The notes: generated by a model not told the origin, from the sequence alone. DNA of 64,000 nt from JBGTFE01 sp049799955 (GCA_049799955.1 JBARIW010000062.1:19018-83017); one strand, 5' to 3'; positions 42,690-50,977 are shown, numbered from the stretch's first letter. Numbers and translations: made by a program.

Positions 42690-43151
42690 ATGTCTACGGA
42701 TTATACAGTTATTATGGTTCAAAAACACCAGTTTGGCGATGACCCGGGTATCTTTAAGAACGTCGAAAGCGATGTTACATTTGAGGGACCGACCATGATT
42801 GACGTTTTGTTTGATTGTCCAAATATTAACCCTGCCCTAACCGCCGTTTTGATGTTTCAATCGCGCGACGTTGAATTCCTAAGAAATATCTTAAGGATTA
42901 ACGATGTCGATGTGCCGGGCGCGCTTGCAGAAAGCGCTGCGGTAAAACCTACAACCTCGGAACTAGCCGGATGGAACGGCACAATTCAGATAATAGACCC
43001 TCGCCACAATTTGAAGGCGACAGGTAACAGACTGCATGTCGAAGCTCGCAATAGCGGCGGCGGCGGTGGCGGCGAGCTTGATGATTTCATACTTGATAAT
43101 ATGGTCATCATGTATAAAACGCTTCCGAGGCAGCCGGCAAATCAAATATAA
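42690..43151 (+). CDS. Hypothetical beta-rich protein
   Basis: 153 residues without a signal peptide, no family recognised. Features are TDYTVIMVQKHQFGDDPGIF, DVTFEGPTMIDVLFDCPN, ALTAVLMFQSRDVEF, and a glycine run (SGGGGGGELDD) before a last strand, MVIMYKTLP. It looks like a beta-sandwich. AGGAGAA precedes the ATG. It follows the secreted orphan by 92 bases on the same strand and is closed by a terminator, so the two likely form one unit. Confidence 0.6.
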   Translation: MSTDYTVIMVQKHQFGDDPGIFKNVESDVTFEGPTMIDVLFDCPNINPALTAVLMFQSRDVEFLRNILRINDVDVPGALAESAAVKPTTSELAGWNGTIQIIDPRHNLKATGNRLHVEARNSGGGGGGELDDFILDNMVIMYKTLPRQPANQI

Positions 43152-43175
43152 AGTAGTGAGCAAGCACAAGCTTTT

Positions 43176-43215
43176 GACCAGCCCGCCGGATTTTCCCTAG
43201 TCCGGCGGGTTATTA
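43176..43215 (+). terminator. Intrinsic terminator after the orphan pair
   Basis: Stem CCCGCCGGA / TCCGGCGGG with a 10-base loop, followed by TTATTAATTT. Confidence 0.82.
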
Positions 43216-43283
43216 ATTTGTCTATGGCGAATGGCGTTTCAACTTGACCAAAAAGGTCGATGACCCGAAAATAAACGCAAAAA

Positions 43284-43338
43284 AATTACGAATTACGAAT
43301 TTGATAAAAACTGCTTCAATTCGTAATTCGTAACTCGT
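43284..43338. repeat. Heptad-period inverted arrays
   Basis: AATTACG units (43284-43301) face AATTCGT units (43318-43334). They lie between two convergent genes. Confidence 0.88.
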
Positions 43339-43353
43339 CTTTTTACTTTTGCC

Positions 43354-44526
43354 TTACAATTCCGGCTCGGTTTTCGTTCCGCATTCGGGGCAGAATTTAG
43401 CGCCCGGAGCGAGTTCGTGCTGGCAGTTGGCGCATTTCTGTTTTTCCTGCGTCGAGCCGCATTCCGAGCAGAATTTCGCGCCTTCGCGGAGTTCCGCGCC
43501 GCATTTTACGCACGGAACTTTGGCGACTTCCATTTTGCCGCCGCAGTCCGAGCAGAACTTTACGCCGACCGCGTTTTGTTTTCCGCACGTCGGACACGGA
43601 ACGGTCTGCGCTTGCTGCCCGCCGCCTTGTTGTCCTTGTCCGCCCTGCTGATTTTGCTGTCCGCCGAAAGCGTTTGCCATCTGACCGCCGACGGCGAATC
43701 CCGCGCCTAAGCCTGCGCCGAGTCCCGCGCCGCCGCCTTCGTTTTGCGCCGCGTCGCGCAGGGCGTCAGCCGCCTGAAACTTCATATACTGGTCGGCGTT
43801 TCCGAGCGCGCCCATCGAAGCGCGTTTGTCCATCGCTTCTTCGACTTCGGGCGGCAAGCTTATGTTTTCGACGTAGAATTTCGTTACCTGCAAGCCGTAT
43901 GTGCCGAAATCTTCGTTGATTTTGGCGCGAATAGCTTCGCCGAGTTCTTTATACTGCGCGGCGAGGTCGAGCGCGGGAATCTTCATTTCGCCGAGCGCGT
44001 CTGAAAATTCCGTAACAATCGCGCGTTTGAGCTGCGCGTCGATGTCTTCGGTTTGAAATGTCGCGTTTGTTCCGGCAACTTCCTTGATGAACATCGCCGG
44101 GTCGGCAACGCGAAGTGAATAAGCGCCGAAAGCGCGCAGGCGAACGATTCCGAAATCGGCGTCGCGCAGCATAATCGGGTTCGACGTTCCCCATTTCATA
44201 TCGGTAAACTGTTTCGTGTTGACGAAATAAACTTCCGATTTCATCGGCGAGTTAAAACCGAATTTCCATGCGCCGAGCTTCGACAGAATCGGCGTATTGC
44301 CGCCGTCAATCGTGTAGCGTCCGGGCGTGAAAACATCAGCCACCTGACCTTCAAAAACAAAAACCGCCGTCTGCGATTCTCTGACAATCAACTGAGCGCC
44401 GTTTTTAATTTCCTGCTGGTAAACCGGAAAACGGTAAAGAATCGTATCGCCCGAATCGTCGAGCCATTCGATAACCTCGATAAACTGGTTCATCGCCGCT
44501 TCTTTAACTTTGTCGAAAAAACTCAT
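43354..44526 (-). CDS. SPFH-domain protein with C-terminal zinc ribbons
   Basis: 390 residues. The N-terminal SPFH/band-7 domain includes ESQTAVFVFEGQVADVFTPG, YVENISLPPEVEEAMDKRAS and the Gly-rich hinge NEGGGAGLGAGLGAGFAVGG, as in the virion-core-protein-like (YdjI) group. The last ~90 residues hold three double-CxxC zinc ribbons: CPTCGKQN/CSDCGG, CVKCGAEL/CSECGS and CANCQHEL/CPECG. It is soluble or membrane-associated and probably a scaffold. Function unknown. It may be a partner of the small membrane proteins upstream, but no link is shown. Confidence 0.8.
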   Translation of the reverse strand: MSFFDKVKEAAMNQFIEVIEWLDDSGDTILYRFPVYQQEIKNGAQLIVRESQTAVFVFEGQVADVFTPGRYTIDGGNTPILSKLGAWKFGFNSPMKSEVYFVNTKQFTDMKWGTSNPIMLRDADFGIVRLRAFGAYSLRVADPAMFIKEVAGTNATFQTEDIDAQLKRAIVTEFSDALGEMKIPALDLAAQYKELGEAIRAKINEDFGTYGLQVTKFYVENISLPPEVEEAMDKRASMGALGNADQYMKFQAADALRDAAQNEGGGAGLGAGLGAGFAVGGQMANAFGGQQNQQGGQGQQGGGQQAQTVPCPTCGKQNAVGVKFCSDCGGKMEVAKVPCVKCGAELREGAKFCSECGSTQEKQKCANCQHELAPGAKFCPECGTKTEPEL

Positions 44527-44690
44527 TTTATAATAATCTCCTTATGACACTTCTTAACGATAAAATATCTCATAAAGTTTCGTGAAATGGAAGTTTTGCC
44601 GTGTTAACTGGATTGTTTCAGGCGGCGTGCAGTAATTTATATTTACCGAATCGCTCCCGCAGAATCGTTTTGAGAGTTCTCAGAGTCATT

Positions 44691-45176
44691 CTAAGATACC
44701 TCAAAACGATTCTGATTGTGTTTCTTTATGAAAATCCAAAGAAACACAATCATCGTCAAACCGCCCGAAATATCGAGTAAAACATCGTAGGGCGAACCTG
44801 TTCGCGTCGGGTTAAAGCTTTGCCCGAATTCGTCAATCGAAGCAACTAAACCGACCAAACCGAGCGAAACAGCGTATTTATATTTTGTTAAAAACTCGCT
44901 GCCCGACCTTCGAAAAGCGCGCCAGAACCAGAAAGCCAGAATCGCGTATTCGGTAAAATGCGCGAATTTCCGCACGTATGCGTGATAAAGCGTGATGGTT
45001 TCGGCGGAAGCGTCGGGAAAAAGCCATTCGAGCAGCGGTCGAATAATGCGCGACGTGTGCGACATCGAACCGAGCGTGGACGAGAGAAAGAAAATCACGC
45101 AAATCCACAAAAAAAGCGGCGCGTAGCGAATAAATCGCCCGCGCCAGATTGTTTTCGACAGATTGTTTACAGTCAT
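44691..45176 (-). CDS. VanZ-like membrane protein
   Basis: 161 residues from the ATG at 45176, which overlaps the stop of the upstream gene by one base. There are four membrane segments, with the VanZ-family pattern WICVIFFLSSTLGS, YVRKFAHFTEYAILAFWFWR and SIDEFGQSFNPTRTGSPYDV, then LLDISGGLTMIVF. VanZ lends low teicoplanin resistance in enterococci, but most homologues are of unknown role. The longer frame upstream is not used because it overlaps the preceding gene. Confidence 0.8.
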   Translation of the reverse strand: MTVNNLSKTIWRGRFIRYAPLFLWICVIFFLSSTLGSMSHTSRIIRPLLEWLFPDASAETITLYHAYVRKFAHFTEYAILAFWFWRAFRRSGSEFLTKYKYAVSLGLVGLVASIDEFGQSFNPTRTGSPYDVLLDISGGLTMIVFLWIFIKKHNQNRFEVS

Positions 45177-45436
45177 TACCTCGGCATCTGATTCATCATA
45201 TCGGTTATCGAAGCCGACCAGCCGATGCCCGATAAAACGCTTCCTATAATCATTAAAATAACAGGAACCCATTCAGCTTTCTTCATTGCGGCGGAAACAA
45301 TACCGATAATGGGCTGAACACAAATAATTATATTCAAAACGCCCCACAAAGTACCGCCCATTTTAAAAGCCGTAATAATTGTCCAAACTAACCCTATCAG
45401 CATCAAAATACCGCCAAGTCCACCCAGAATCGCCAT
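45176..45436 (-). CDS. Small membrane protein, unknown
   Basis: 86 residues, almost entirely hydrophobic: two or three membrane segments (GGLGGILMLIGLVWTIITAF, LWGVLNIIICVQPIIGIVSA, VPVILMIIGSVLSGIGW). I recognise no family beyond a general small Gly-rich membrane protein. AGGAGGAAAC precedes the ATG. Its stop overlaps the VanZ-like ATG, so the two are translationally coupled. Confidence 0.65.
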   Translation of the reverse strand: MAILGGLGGILMLIGLVWTIITAFKMGGTLWGVLNIIICVQPIIGIVSAAMKKAEWVPVILMIIGSVLSGIGWSASITDMMNQMPR

Positions 45437-45471
45437 AGTTTCCTCCTGAAAATTTGTTTTTTGAATTATAA

Positions 45472-45535
45472 AGAAAAAGCAAGCAAAGCATATATGAAAT
45501 TAAAAATAATTTCAAATAGCCTTGCCTGCTTGTAT
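45472..45535 (-). terminator. Probable terminator of the ATP synthase operon
   Basis: Read on the minus strand after atpG: AAGCAGGCAAGGC pairs imperfectly with GCTTTGCTTGCTT, with an inner stem GAAATTA / TAATTTC, followed by TTTTTC. Confidence 0.5.
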
Positions 45536-45554
45536 TTTGAAGCGAATAATTCTC

Positions 45555-46430
45555 TTACTGCGCCGCCGCGCCGGAAACGACTTCGATAATTTCCTTTGTA
45601 ATCGCCGCCTGACGAATGCGGTTCATATTCAGAGTTAAAGAATCGATAAGCTCGCCCGCGTTTTTCGAAGCGCTGTCCATCGCCGTCATCCGCGAGCCTT
45701 GTTCGGACGCGACCGATTCGATCATTGCGCGGTAAATCTGCGTTTCGACCTGTTTCGGCAGGAGTTTACCGAAAATTTCCGCAGGCTCCTGCTCGTAAAT
45801 ATATTCAGCCTCCGCCGCGCTTGCGGTTTCTTCTCCGGCGGAAGCCGGCGGAATCGGGAGAAGCTGTTCGACCATCGGCTTTTGCGAAAGAACCGTTTTG
45901 AACTCGGTAAAAACGAGAAAAACTTTGTCAATCGTCGTGTCTTCCGTGAAAGTTCTGATGACTTTAGCCGCAATTTCCTTCGCGTCCAAATAGTCAACGC
46001 GACCCGTTCCGGTCAAGTTGATATATTCTTCGACAAACATCATCTCGCGGCGTTTGAAAAAGTCGCGCCCTTTGCGTCCGACCGGAATCATGCTCGTCTG
46101 CCTGCCCGGATTTTCTTTCAAAAAAGCCTGTGTCGCTTTGATAACGTTGGCGTTAAACGCGCCCGCCAAACCTTTGTCGGCGCTGACCAGAACGATTAAA
46201 TATCTTTCGTCGCCGCGCGCGTCCAGCAGCGGAGATGAAAATTCATCGCCGATTTTCGCGCTCAAACTGCCGAGCACCTGCGACATTTTCTGCGCGAACG
46301 GACGCGCCGCCGTTACGCGGTCCTGCGCGCGCTTGAGCTTTGCCGCCGCGACCATTTTCATCGCTTTGGTGATTTGCTGTGTGTTCTTGACCGACTTAAT
46401 GCGTCGGCGCATATCCAAAAGACTTGCCAT
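45555..46430 (-). CDS. atpG: ATP synthase F1 subunit gamma
   Basis: The rotor shaft of F1, turning inside the alpha/beta ring. 291 residues: MASLLDMRRRIKSVKNTQQI and TKAMKMVAAAKLKRAQDRVT at the N-terminus, LIVLVSADKGLAGAFNANVI in the middle, and EQGSRMTAMDSASKNAGELI, then NRIRQAAITKEIIEVVSGAA at the C-terminus. It is the last gene of this cluster; beta and epsilon do not follow as they do in many bacteria. A heptad-period array separates it from atpA. Confidence 0.95.
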   Translation of the reverse strand: MASLLDMRRRIKSVKNTQQITKAMKMVAAAKLKRAQDRVTAARPFAQKMSQVLGSLSAKIGDEFSSPLLDARGDERYLIVLVSADKGLAGAFNANVIKATQAFLKENPGRQTSMIPVGRKGRDFFKRREMMFVEEYINLTGTGRVDYLDAKEIAAKVIRTFTEDTTIDKVFLVFTEFKTVLSQKPMVEQLLPIPPASAGEETASAAEAEYIYEQEPAEIFGKLLPKQVETQIYRAMIESVASEQGSRMTAMDSASKNAGELIDSLTLNMNRIRQAAITKEIIEVVSGAAAQ

Positions 46431-46437
46431 AAAATTA

Positions 46438-46525
46438 AAGTTTCAAGGTTCAAGGTTCAAAATTCAAGGTTCAAAGTTCAAGGTTGAAAGACAAACTTTG
46501 AACCTTGAACTTGAAACTTTGAACT
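46438..46525. repeat. Heptad-period inverted arrays
   Basis: AGGTTCA/AAGTTCA-type units (46441-46487) face AACTTTGAACCTTGAACTTG (46493-46512). It is inside the ATP synthase operon between atpA and atpG. Confidence 0.9.
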
Positions 46526-46527
46526 AA

Positions 46528-48072
46528 TTAAGCATTCGCCGTCGCCGCTGTTTCCGTTTCCTTATTCCAGCGTGTCGATTTGAAATCTTCGATTGCTTCC
46601 TTCATCGTCGCCTTTAAATCATCGTCAATCGATTTTTTATCGCGAAGCGTATTCAAAACCGAAGGATGCGCGTTTTCGACAAATTCGAGAATTTCGACTT
46701 CAAACCGTTTCAAGTCTTCGACGGCAATATCGTCCGCCAGACCGTTCGAAACCGTCCAGATGACGAAGACCTGTTTGCTGACTTCCATCGGCTGGTATTG
46801 TCCCTGCTTAAGAATTTCGGTCAGACGTTTTCCGCGTTCGAGCTGGTCCTGCGTCGATTTGTCCAAATCCGAACCGAACTGCGCAAACGCCGCAAGCTCG
46901 CGGAACTGCGCCAAATCGATACGAAGCGTTCCCGCAACCTGCTTCATCGCTTTAATCTGCGCCGAGCCGCCGACGCGCGAAACCGAGTTTCCGACGTTGA
47001 TAGCCGGACGAACGCCGGAGTTGAACAAATCGGATTCAAGGAAAATCTGCCCGTCGGTAATCGAAATCACGTTTGTCGGAATATAAGCCGAGATGTCGCC
47101 AGCCTGAGTTTCGATAAACGGCAGAGAAGTTAAGCTTCCGCCGCCGCGCGCGTCCGACATTTTCGCGGCGCGTTCGAGAAGGCGTGAGTGAAGATAGAAA
47201 ACGTCGCCCGGATAGGCTTCGCGACCCGGAGGACGACGAAGAAGCAGAGAGATTTCACGATACGCCGCCGCCTGTTTGGTCAAATCGTCGTAAATCGTCA
47301 GCGCGTGGCGTCCGTTATCGCGGAAAAATTCGCCCATCGCAACGCCCGAATACGGCGCGAGAAACTGCATCGCCGCCGGGTCAGACGCGGTCGCCGAAAC
47401 GACAATCGTGTAATCCATCGCGCCGAAATCTTCGAGTTTTTTGACGACCTGCGCGACGGTCGAAGCCTTCTGACCGATGGCGACGTAGATACAAATTACG
47501 TCTTTGCCTTTCTGGTTGATAATCGTGTCGATGGCGACGGCGGTTTTACCTGTTTGCCTGTCGCCGATAATCAATTCGCGCTGTCCGCGACCGATTGGAA
47601 CCATCGCGTCGATAGCCTTCAAGCCGGTCTGAAGCGGCTCTTTTACGGGCTGACGGTCGATAATTCCGGGCGCGATGCGTTCGACCGGATTGAACTGGTC
47701 GGTGATGATTTCGCCTTTGCCGTCAATCGGCTGTCCGAGCGCGTCAACGACGCGACCAATCAGCGCGTCGCCGACCGGAACGCTCATAATGCGCTTCGTG
47801 CGTTTAACTTCGTCGCCTTCCTTAATTTTCTGGAAATCGCCGAAAAGCACCGTTCCGACCTTGTCTTCTTCGAGGTTGAGCGCAAGACCGCGAACGCCGT
47901 GCGGAAATTCGAGCAGCTCGCCCGCCATAACCTTTTCGAGTCCGTGAATTTCGGCGATACCGTCGCCGACCTTGATAACCGTTCCGACTTCGTCAACGGT
48001 CATGCTGGTGTCAAAATTTTCAATCTGTGCACGAATAATTTCGTTAATTTCGTTGGCTTTAATTGCTTCCAT
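46528..48072 (-). CDS. atpA: ATP synthase F1 subunit alpha
   Basis: 514 residues, normal length. The nucleotide-binding P-loop is GDRQTGKTAVAIDTI, followed by VCIYVAIGQKASTVAQVV, ALTIYDDLTKQAAAYREISL, RRPPGREAYPGDVFYLHSRL and INVGNSVSRVGGSAQIKAMK. Alpha forms half of the catalytic hexamer with beta. The operon order here is atpF'-atpF-atpH-atpA-atpG. Confidence 0.97.
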   Translation of the reverse strand: MEAIKANEINEIIRAQIENFDTSMTVDEVGTVIKVGDGIAEIHGLEKVMAGELLEFPHGVRGLALNLEEDKVGTVLFGDFQKIKEGDEVKRTKRIMSVPVGDALIGRVVDALGQPIDGKGEIITDQFNPVERIAPGIIDRQPVKEPLQTGLKAIDAMVPIGRGQRELIIGDRQTGKTAVAIDTIINQKGKDVICIYVAIGQKASTVAQVVKKLEDFGAMDYTIVVSATASDPAAMQFLAPYSGVAMGEFFRDNGRHALTIYDDLTKQAAAYREISLLLRRPPGREAYPGDVFYLHSRLLERAAKMSDARGGGSLTSLPFIETQAGDISAYIPTNVISITDGQIFLESDLFNSGVRPAINVGNSVSRVGGSAQIKAMKQVAGTLRIDLAQFRELAAFAQFGSDLDKSTQDQLERGKRLTEILKQGQYQPMEVSKQVFVIWTVSNGLADDIAVEDLKRFEVEILEFVENAHPSVLNTLRDKKSIDDDLKATMKEAIEDFKSTRWNKETETAATANA

Positions 48073-48079
48073 AATATTT

Positions 48080-48143
48080 TAGGTGATAGATGATAGGTGA
48101 TAGGTGATAGGCTAAAACCTATTCCCTAAAACCTATCACCTAA
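48080..48143. repeat. Heptad-period inverted arrays
   Basis: AGGTGAT/AGATGAT units face AAACCTATTCCCTAAAACCT. It is between atpH and atpA and covers the atpH stop. Confidence 0.88.
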
Positions 48144-48682
48144 TTTCCAATCATTTGCTGTTTAAGTTCTTCTAATTTTGTTTTCACGGAGCCGTCGTAA
48201 ACGGTCGAGCCGATTCTCGTAATAACTCCGCCGATAATATTTTCGTCTGTTTCAAAATTTGCGCGGACGCGCCTGCCCGTCAGTTTTTCCAGATTCGTCT
48301 GAAGCTCCGCTTTTTGCGCTTCGGAAAGCGAGCGAGCCGACGTAATATCCGCCGAAACGACGCCGCTTCTTTCCTCTAAAACGCTGGCGAGACGCTCGTT
48401 GATTTTGCCGAGTTCGGTCAAACGACGATTCTGCAAAAGGACGCGCAGAAAATTCGCGGTCGTTTTTGACGGTTTCGTTTTTTCGATTAAGCTTTCTAAA
48501 ACATTTTCCTTGCTTTTGTGCGCGATTGACGGATTACCGAAAATCTCGTGCAGCGAGGCGTTTGAATCCAACATTTCCTGCCACATCTTCAATTCGGTTT
48601 GAATCGATTTGGCGTCGCCTGTTTTTGTAACGACATCAGCCAGCGCGATTGCGTAACGGCGGGCAACGGTTTCAACACTCAT
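48140..48682 (-). CDS. atpH: ATP synthase F1 subunit delta
   Basis: 180 residues. Delta family segments are VARRYAIALADVVTKTGDAK, LHEIFGNPSIAHKSKENVLE, TANFLRVLLQNRRLTELGKI and IIGGVITRIGSTVYDGSVKT. It links F1 to the peripheral stalk b/b'. The gene directly follows atpF (adjacent codons). Confidence 0.92.
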   Translation of the reverse strand: MSVETVARRYAIALADVVTKTGDAKSIQTELKMWQEMLDSNASLHEIFGNPSIAHKSKENVLESLIEKTKPSKTTANFLRVLLQNRRLTELGKINERLASVLEERSGVVSADITSARSLSEAQKAELQTNLEKLTGRRVRANFETDENIIGGVITRIGSTVYDGSVKTKLEELKQQMIGN

Positions 48683-49276
48683 TTAATTTAAACCTCCGAT
48701 TGCCTGAATATTGTTTTTCACCAGACGCGCATCTTTTTCCGCGCTCATTTCCTGACGAATTTTCGCTTCCGCCAGCCGGATGCTTTCTTCGCCCGAAAAA
48801 CGGCGCAGTTCTTTTTTAACCTGCTGGCTGAGGCGTTCGATTTCGCTCAGAGCCTGCCCGCGCATTTTGTTTATCTCGTCCAGCGTTTCTCTTTCAATCC
48901 GCGCTTTTTCAGAATCCGCTTCCTGCTTCGCCCTTTCGAGCACTCTCGCCGATTCGGCATCGAGCTGCGCGAGCTTTGCTTCGGTCGCGGTAAGCTGTGT
49001 GAGCGCTGATTGGCGTTCGGCTTCGGCACGAATCAGCTCGGAGCGAATCTGTTCGCGCTTGGCTTTGAAGGCTTCCGACAGCGGCTTTTTCAAAAGATAA
49101 ACCATAATGGCGATAAAAATCGCCAGGTTCATAAATTTCCACGCTTCAAATCCGGGATAATTAAAATAACTATTCCAGAAATGCATAAACTTGCCCCAAC
49201 CTGTTTCGGCGTTGGCAGTAGTCGCGTGTCCGCCTTCGGCAAGCATTAAAATAAAGCTAAAAAATGAAGCTAACAT
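48683..49276 (-). CDS. atpF: ATP synthase F0 subunit b
   Basis: 197 residues: one membrane helix (about 45-62, FMNLAIFIAIMVYLLKKPLS) and a long charged coiled coil (AKREQIRSELIRAEAERQSA and onward), the peripheral stalk design. The stretch before the helix (about 1-40) is longer than in E. coli and starts with a hydrophobic LASFFSFILMLAEGG, possibly a cleaved or extra membrane segment. It is followed immediately by atpH. Confidence 0.88.
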   Translation of the reverse strand: MLASFFSFILMLAEGGHATTANAETGWGKFMHFWNSYFNYPGFEAWKFMNLAIFIAIMVYLLKKPLSEAFKAKREQIRSELIRAEAERQSALTQLTATEAKLAQLDAESARVLERAKQEADSEKARIERETLDEINKMRGQALSEIERLSQQVKKELRRFSGEESIRLAEAKIRQEMSAEKDARLVKNNIQAIGGLN

Positions 49277-49283
49277 AGTAAAT

Positions 49284-49351
49284 TTAGGGATTAGGAGATA
49301 GGTGTTAGGGATTAGGCTAAAACCTAAAACCTAATTTCTAAAACCTATCCT
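49284..49351. repeat. Heptad-period inverted arrays
   Basis: TAGGGAT/TAGGAGA/TAGGTGT units face AACCTAAAACCTAATTTC. It is between atpF' and atpF and touches the atpF' stop. Confidence 0.85.
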
Positions 49352-49800
49352 CTCAAAATATTCGAACTGATTTTTTCCGCCATTTTTTCGGCTTCGACAG
49401 CAAGTGCGGCTTTGGCTTCCGCCGTTTGCCGTTCGAGTTCCGCTTTTTCCTGCGCGGTCGTCTGCGCTACTTCCTGTTTGACCGCGCTGATTTCCGTCTG
49501 CTTTTTAGAAATCGCCTCGCTTCGCTCGCCTTCAATCAGCTCGTAGCCTTTTGAACGCGCTTCGAGCAGCGCCGCGTCATATCGCGCCTGCTTTTCTTCG
49601 ACGCTTTTGAGAATCTCTTTCGCTTCGCTCGAATGTCCGCCTTTATTTTTCTCACGCGATTCGATAATCCGGTTAATCGGACGGAAAAACGTGCGATTGA
49701 GAATCCAAATCATCAACAGAATCAGCGCAATATGAATGAGCAGTGTGCCGTTCGGGACAAGCTCTACTTTTTGAAAAGCCAGAATAGCTGAAAAAAACAT
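49345..49800 (-). CDS. ATP synthase F0 subunit b' (second stalk subunit)
   Basis: 151 residues. One N-terminal membrane helix (about 16-34, PNGTLLIHIALILLMIWILN) with FFRPINRIIESREKNKGGHS and a long coiled coil up to AEKMAEKISSNILRG. Two different b-type subunits in one operon mark a heterodimeric stalk as in alpha-proteobacteria, cyanobacteria and many Acidobacteria. It is the first gene of the cluster; subunits a and c are not in the window. Confidence 0.85.
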   Translation of the reverse strand: MFFSAILAFQKVELVPNGTLLIHIALILLMIWILNRTFFRPINRIIESREKNKGGHSSEAKEILKSVEEKQARYDAALLEARSKGYELIEGERSEAISKKQTEISAVKQEVAQTTAQEKAELERQTAEAKAALAVEAEKMAEKISSNILRG

Positions 49801-49934
49801 ACTTTATAAATTTATATAATAAACTCTCTGCTTACAGTAGTGAAAAAAATCACTTACTCTCAAAAGGAAAAGAATATCACGCCCCGTTTTTAGTGGTCAA
49901 GCAAGCCTCGAAATTAACATTTTTGCAGATAAGC

Positions 49935-49964
49935 TTGACAGATTTTCACCTTTGCGCCTAATTT
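49935..49964 (+). promoter_or_regulatory. Sigma70-like promoter before the NADAR lipoprotein
   Basis: TTGACA at 49935-49940 and TAATTT at 49959-49964 with an 18-base spacer, about 58 bases upstream of the ATG. Confidence 0.45.
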
Positions 49965-50021
49965 TGATAACACTGGCGAATAATTTGTTCCGGTGAGTTT
50001 TGTGGTTTTGAATCTATTCCG

Positions 50022-50717
50022 ATGCATAAATCCGTTTCGAAAATATATTGTATTCTTCTCGTCGCGCTCTTCGCCGCGTGTAATTCTTCAACGCCAAAGC
50101 CGTCTGAACTAACCACGCACGATTCGCTCTATCCGGCGCATTGGTGGACGCCCGTTTCCGAAGAAGGAAAACCCGACTGGGAAATTCTCCCGCAGGCAGC
50201 CGGGCGCGGCGAAGTGATTCTTTCAAAACGCAACGAACTCGGTTTGCTTTCCAATTTCGCGCCGACGCCGTTTGAATTTCGCGGCACGAAATATGCGAGT
50301 CTCGAAGGTTTCTGGCAAATGATGCTTTATCCAGAAAATAAAACGGACGAACGCGCAAAATTTCCCGGCTTGACGTGGAAATACACGCGCGAACAGGTCG
50401 CGCAGATGACCGCTTTCGAAGCCAAAACCGCCGGAACGCTTGCCGAAGAAAACATGAAAAAGATGGGCATCAACTGGGTTACGTTCGAAGGTCGGCAGTT
50501 TGAATATCGTGCGAGCGAGCCGGGCGAACATTATCGTCTGATTGTCGAAGCGACGCGCGAAAAGGTGCGGCAAAACGCCGATGTAAAAAAAGTTCTTCTC
50601 GCCACCGGCAATCTCATTCTCAAACCCGACCATTACGGAGAACCGAACGCGCCCGCCGCGTGGCGCTATTACGAAATTCTCACCCAAATTCGCACCGAGC
50701 TTCAGCGAGAGCCTTGA
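50022..50717 (+). CDS. NADAR-domain (YbiA-like) lipoprotein
   Basis: 231 residues. The lipoprotein signal (CILLVALFAACNSS, with C20 the lipidation site) is followed by a linker and a full NADAR/YbiA-like domain from about residue 65: LLSNFAPTPFEFRGTKYASL (the NF..P.F....Y..LE pattern), EGFWQMMLYPENKTDERAKF, then KVLLATGNLILKPDHYGEPN near the end. NADAR proteins act on ADP-ribose or NAD-derived adducts and are normally cytoplasmic, so export as a lipoprotein is unusual. The residue series FEGRQFEYRASEPGEHY also fits. A sigma70-like promoter lies upstream. Confidence 0.75.
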   Translation: MHKSVSKIYCILLVALFAACNSSTPKPSELTTHDSLYPAHWWTPVSEEGKPDWEILPQAAGRGEVILSKRNELGLLSNFAPTPFEFRGTKYASLEGFWQMMLYPENKTDERAKFPGLTWKYTREQVAQMTAFEAKTAGTLAEENMKKMGINWVTFEGRQFEYRASEPGEHYRLIVEATREKVRQNADVKKVLLATGNLILKPDHYGEPNAPAAWRYYEILTQIRTELQREP

Positions 50718-50796
50718 CAGTTTTCTCTCCAGCCGTTTAGTTTTATAAAACTGCTAAAGAAACAAAGTTGGTTTGGGACTTTAGAGCAAAATACGC

Positions 50797-50895
50797 GGAG
50801 GCGCATCTGTTCCGGTGAACGGCGCGGTCTTCAAAATCGTTTGTGAGATTGTGAGAGCAATCTTGGGTCGGTTCGACTCCGACACGCCTCCGCCA
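50797..50895 (+). tRNA. selC: tRNA-Sec (anticodon TCA)
   Basis: 99 bases including an encoded CCA. The acceptor stem GGAGGCG/CGCCTCC is followed by a D arm CTGTTCCGGTGAAC-like element. The anticodon loop CTTCAAA carries TCA on stem GCGGT/ATCGT. A long variable arm pairs AGATTG with CAATCT, and the T arm is GTCGG-TTCGACT-CCGAC. The long variable arm and TCA anticodon identify selenocysteine tRNA, so the cell probably makes selenoproteins. No selA, selB or SECIS is recognised in the window. Confidence 0.93.
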
Positions 50896-50976
50896 ATTTT
50901 AGATTTTAGATTTTTGACCTTTGACCTTTGATAATTGAGCAAATTAAAAGGTCAAAGGTCAAAGCTCAAAGGTCAA
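50896..50976. repeat. Heptad-period inverted arrays
   Basis: ATTTTAG units followed by GACCTTT units face AAGGTCA units. It lies between tRNA-Sec and dprA and ends at the dprA ATG. Confidence 0.9.
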
Positions 50977-50977
50977 A

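Noticed and set aside
47188..48093. 301-codon open frame opposite atpA
   Set aside because: It is the complementary-frame shadow of a certain gene; its residue mix is unnatural (Arg/Asp/Phe rich) and it has no ribosome site.
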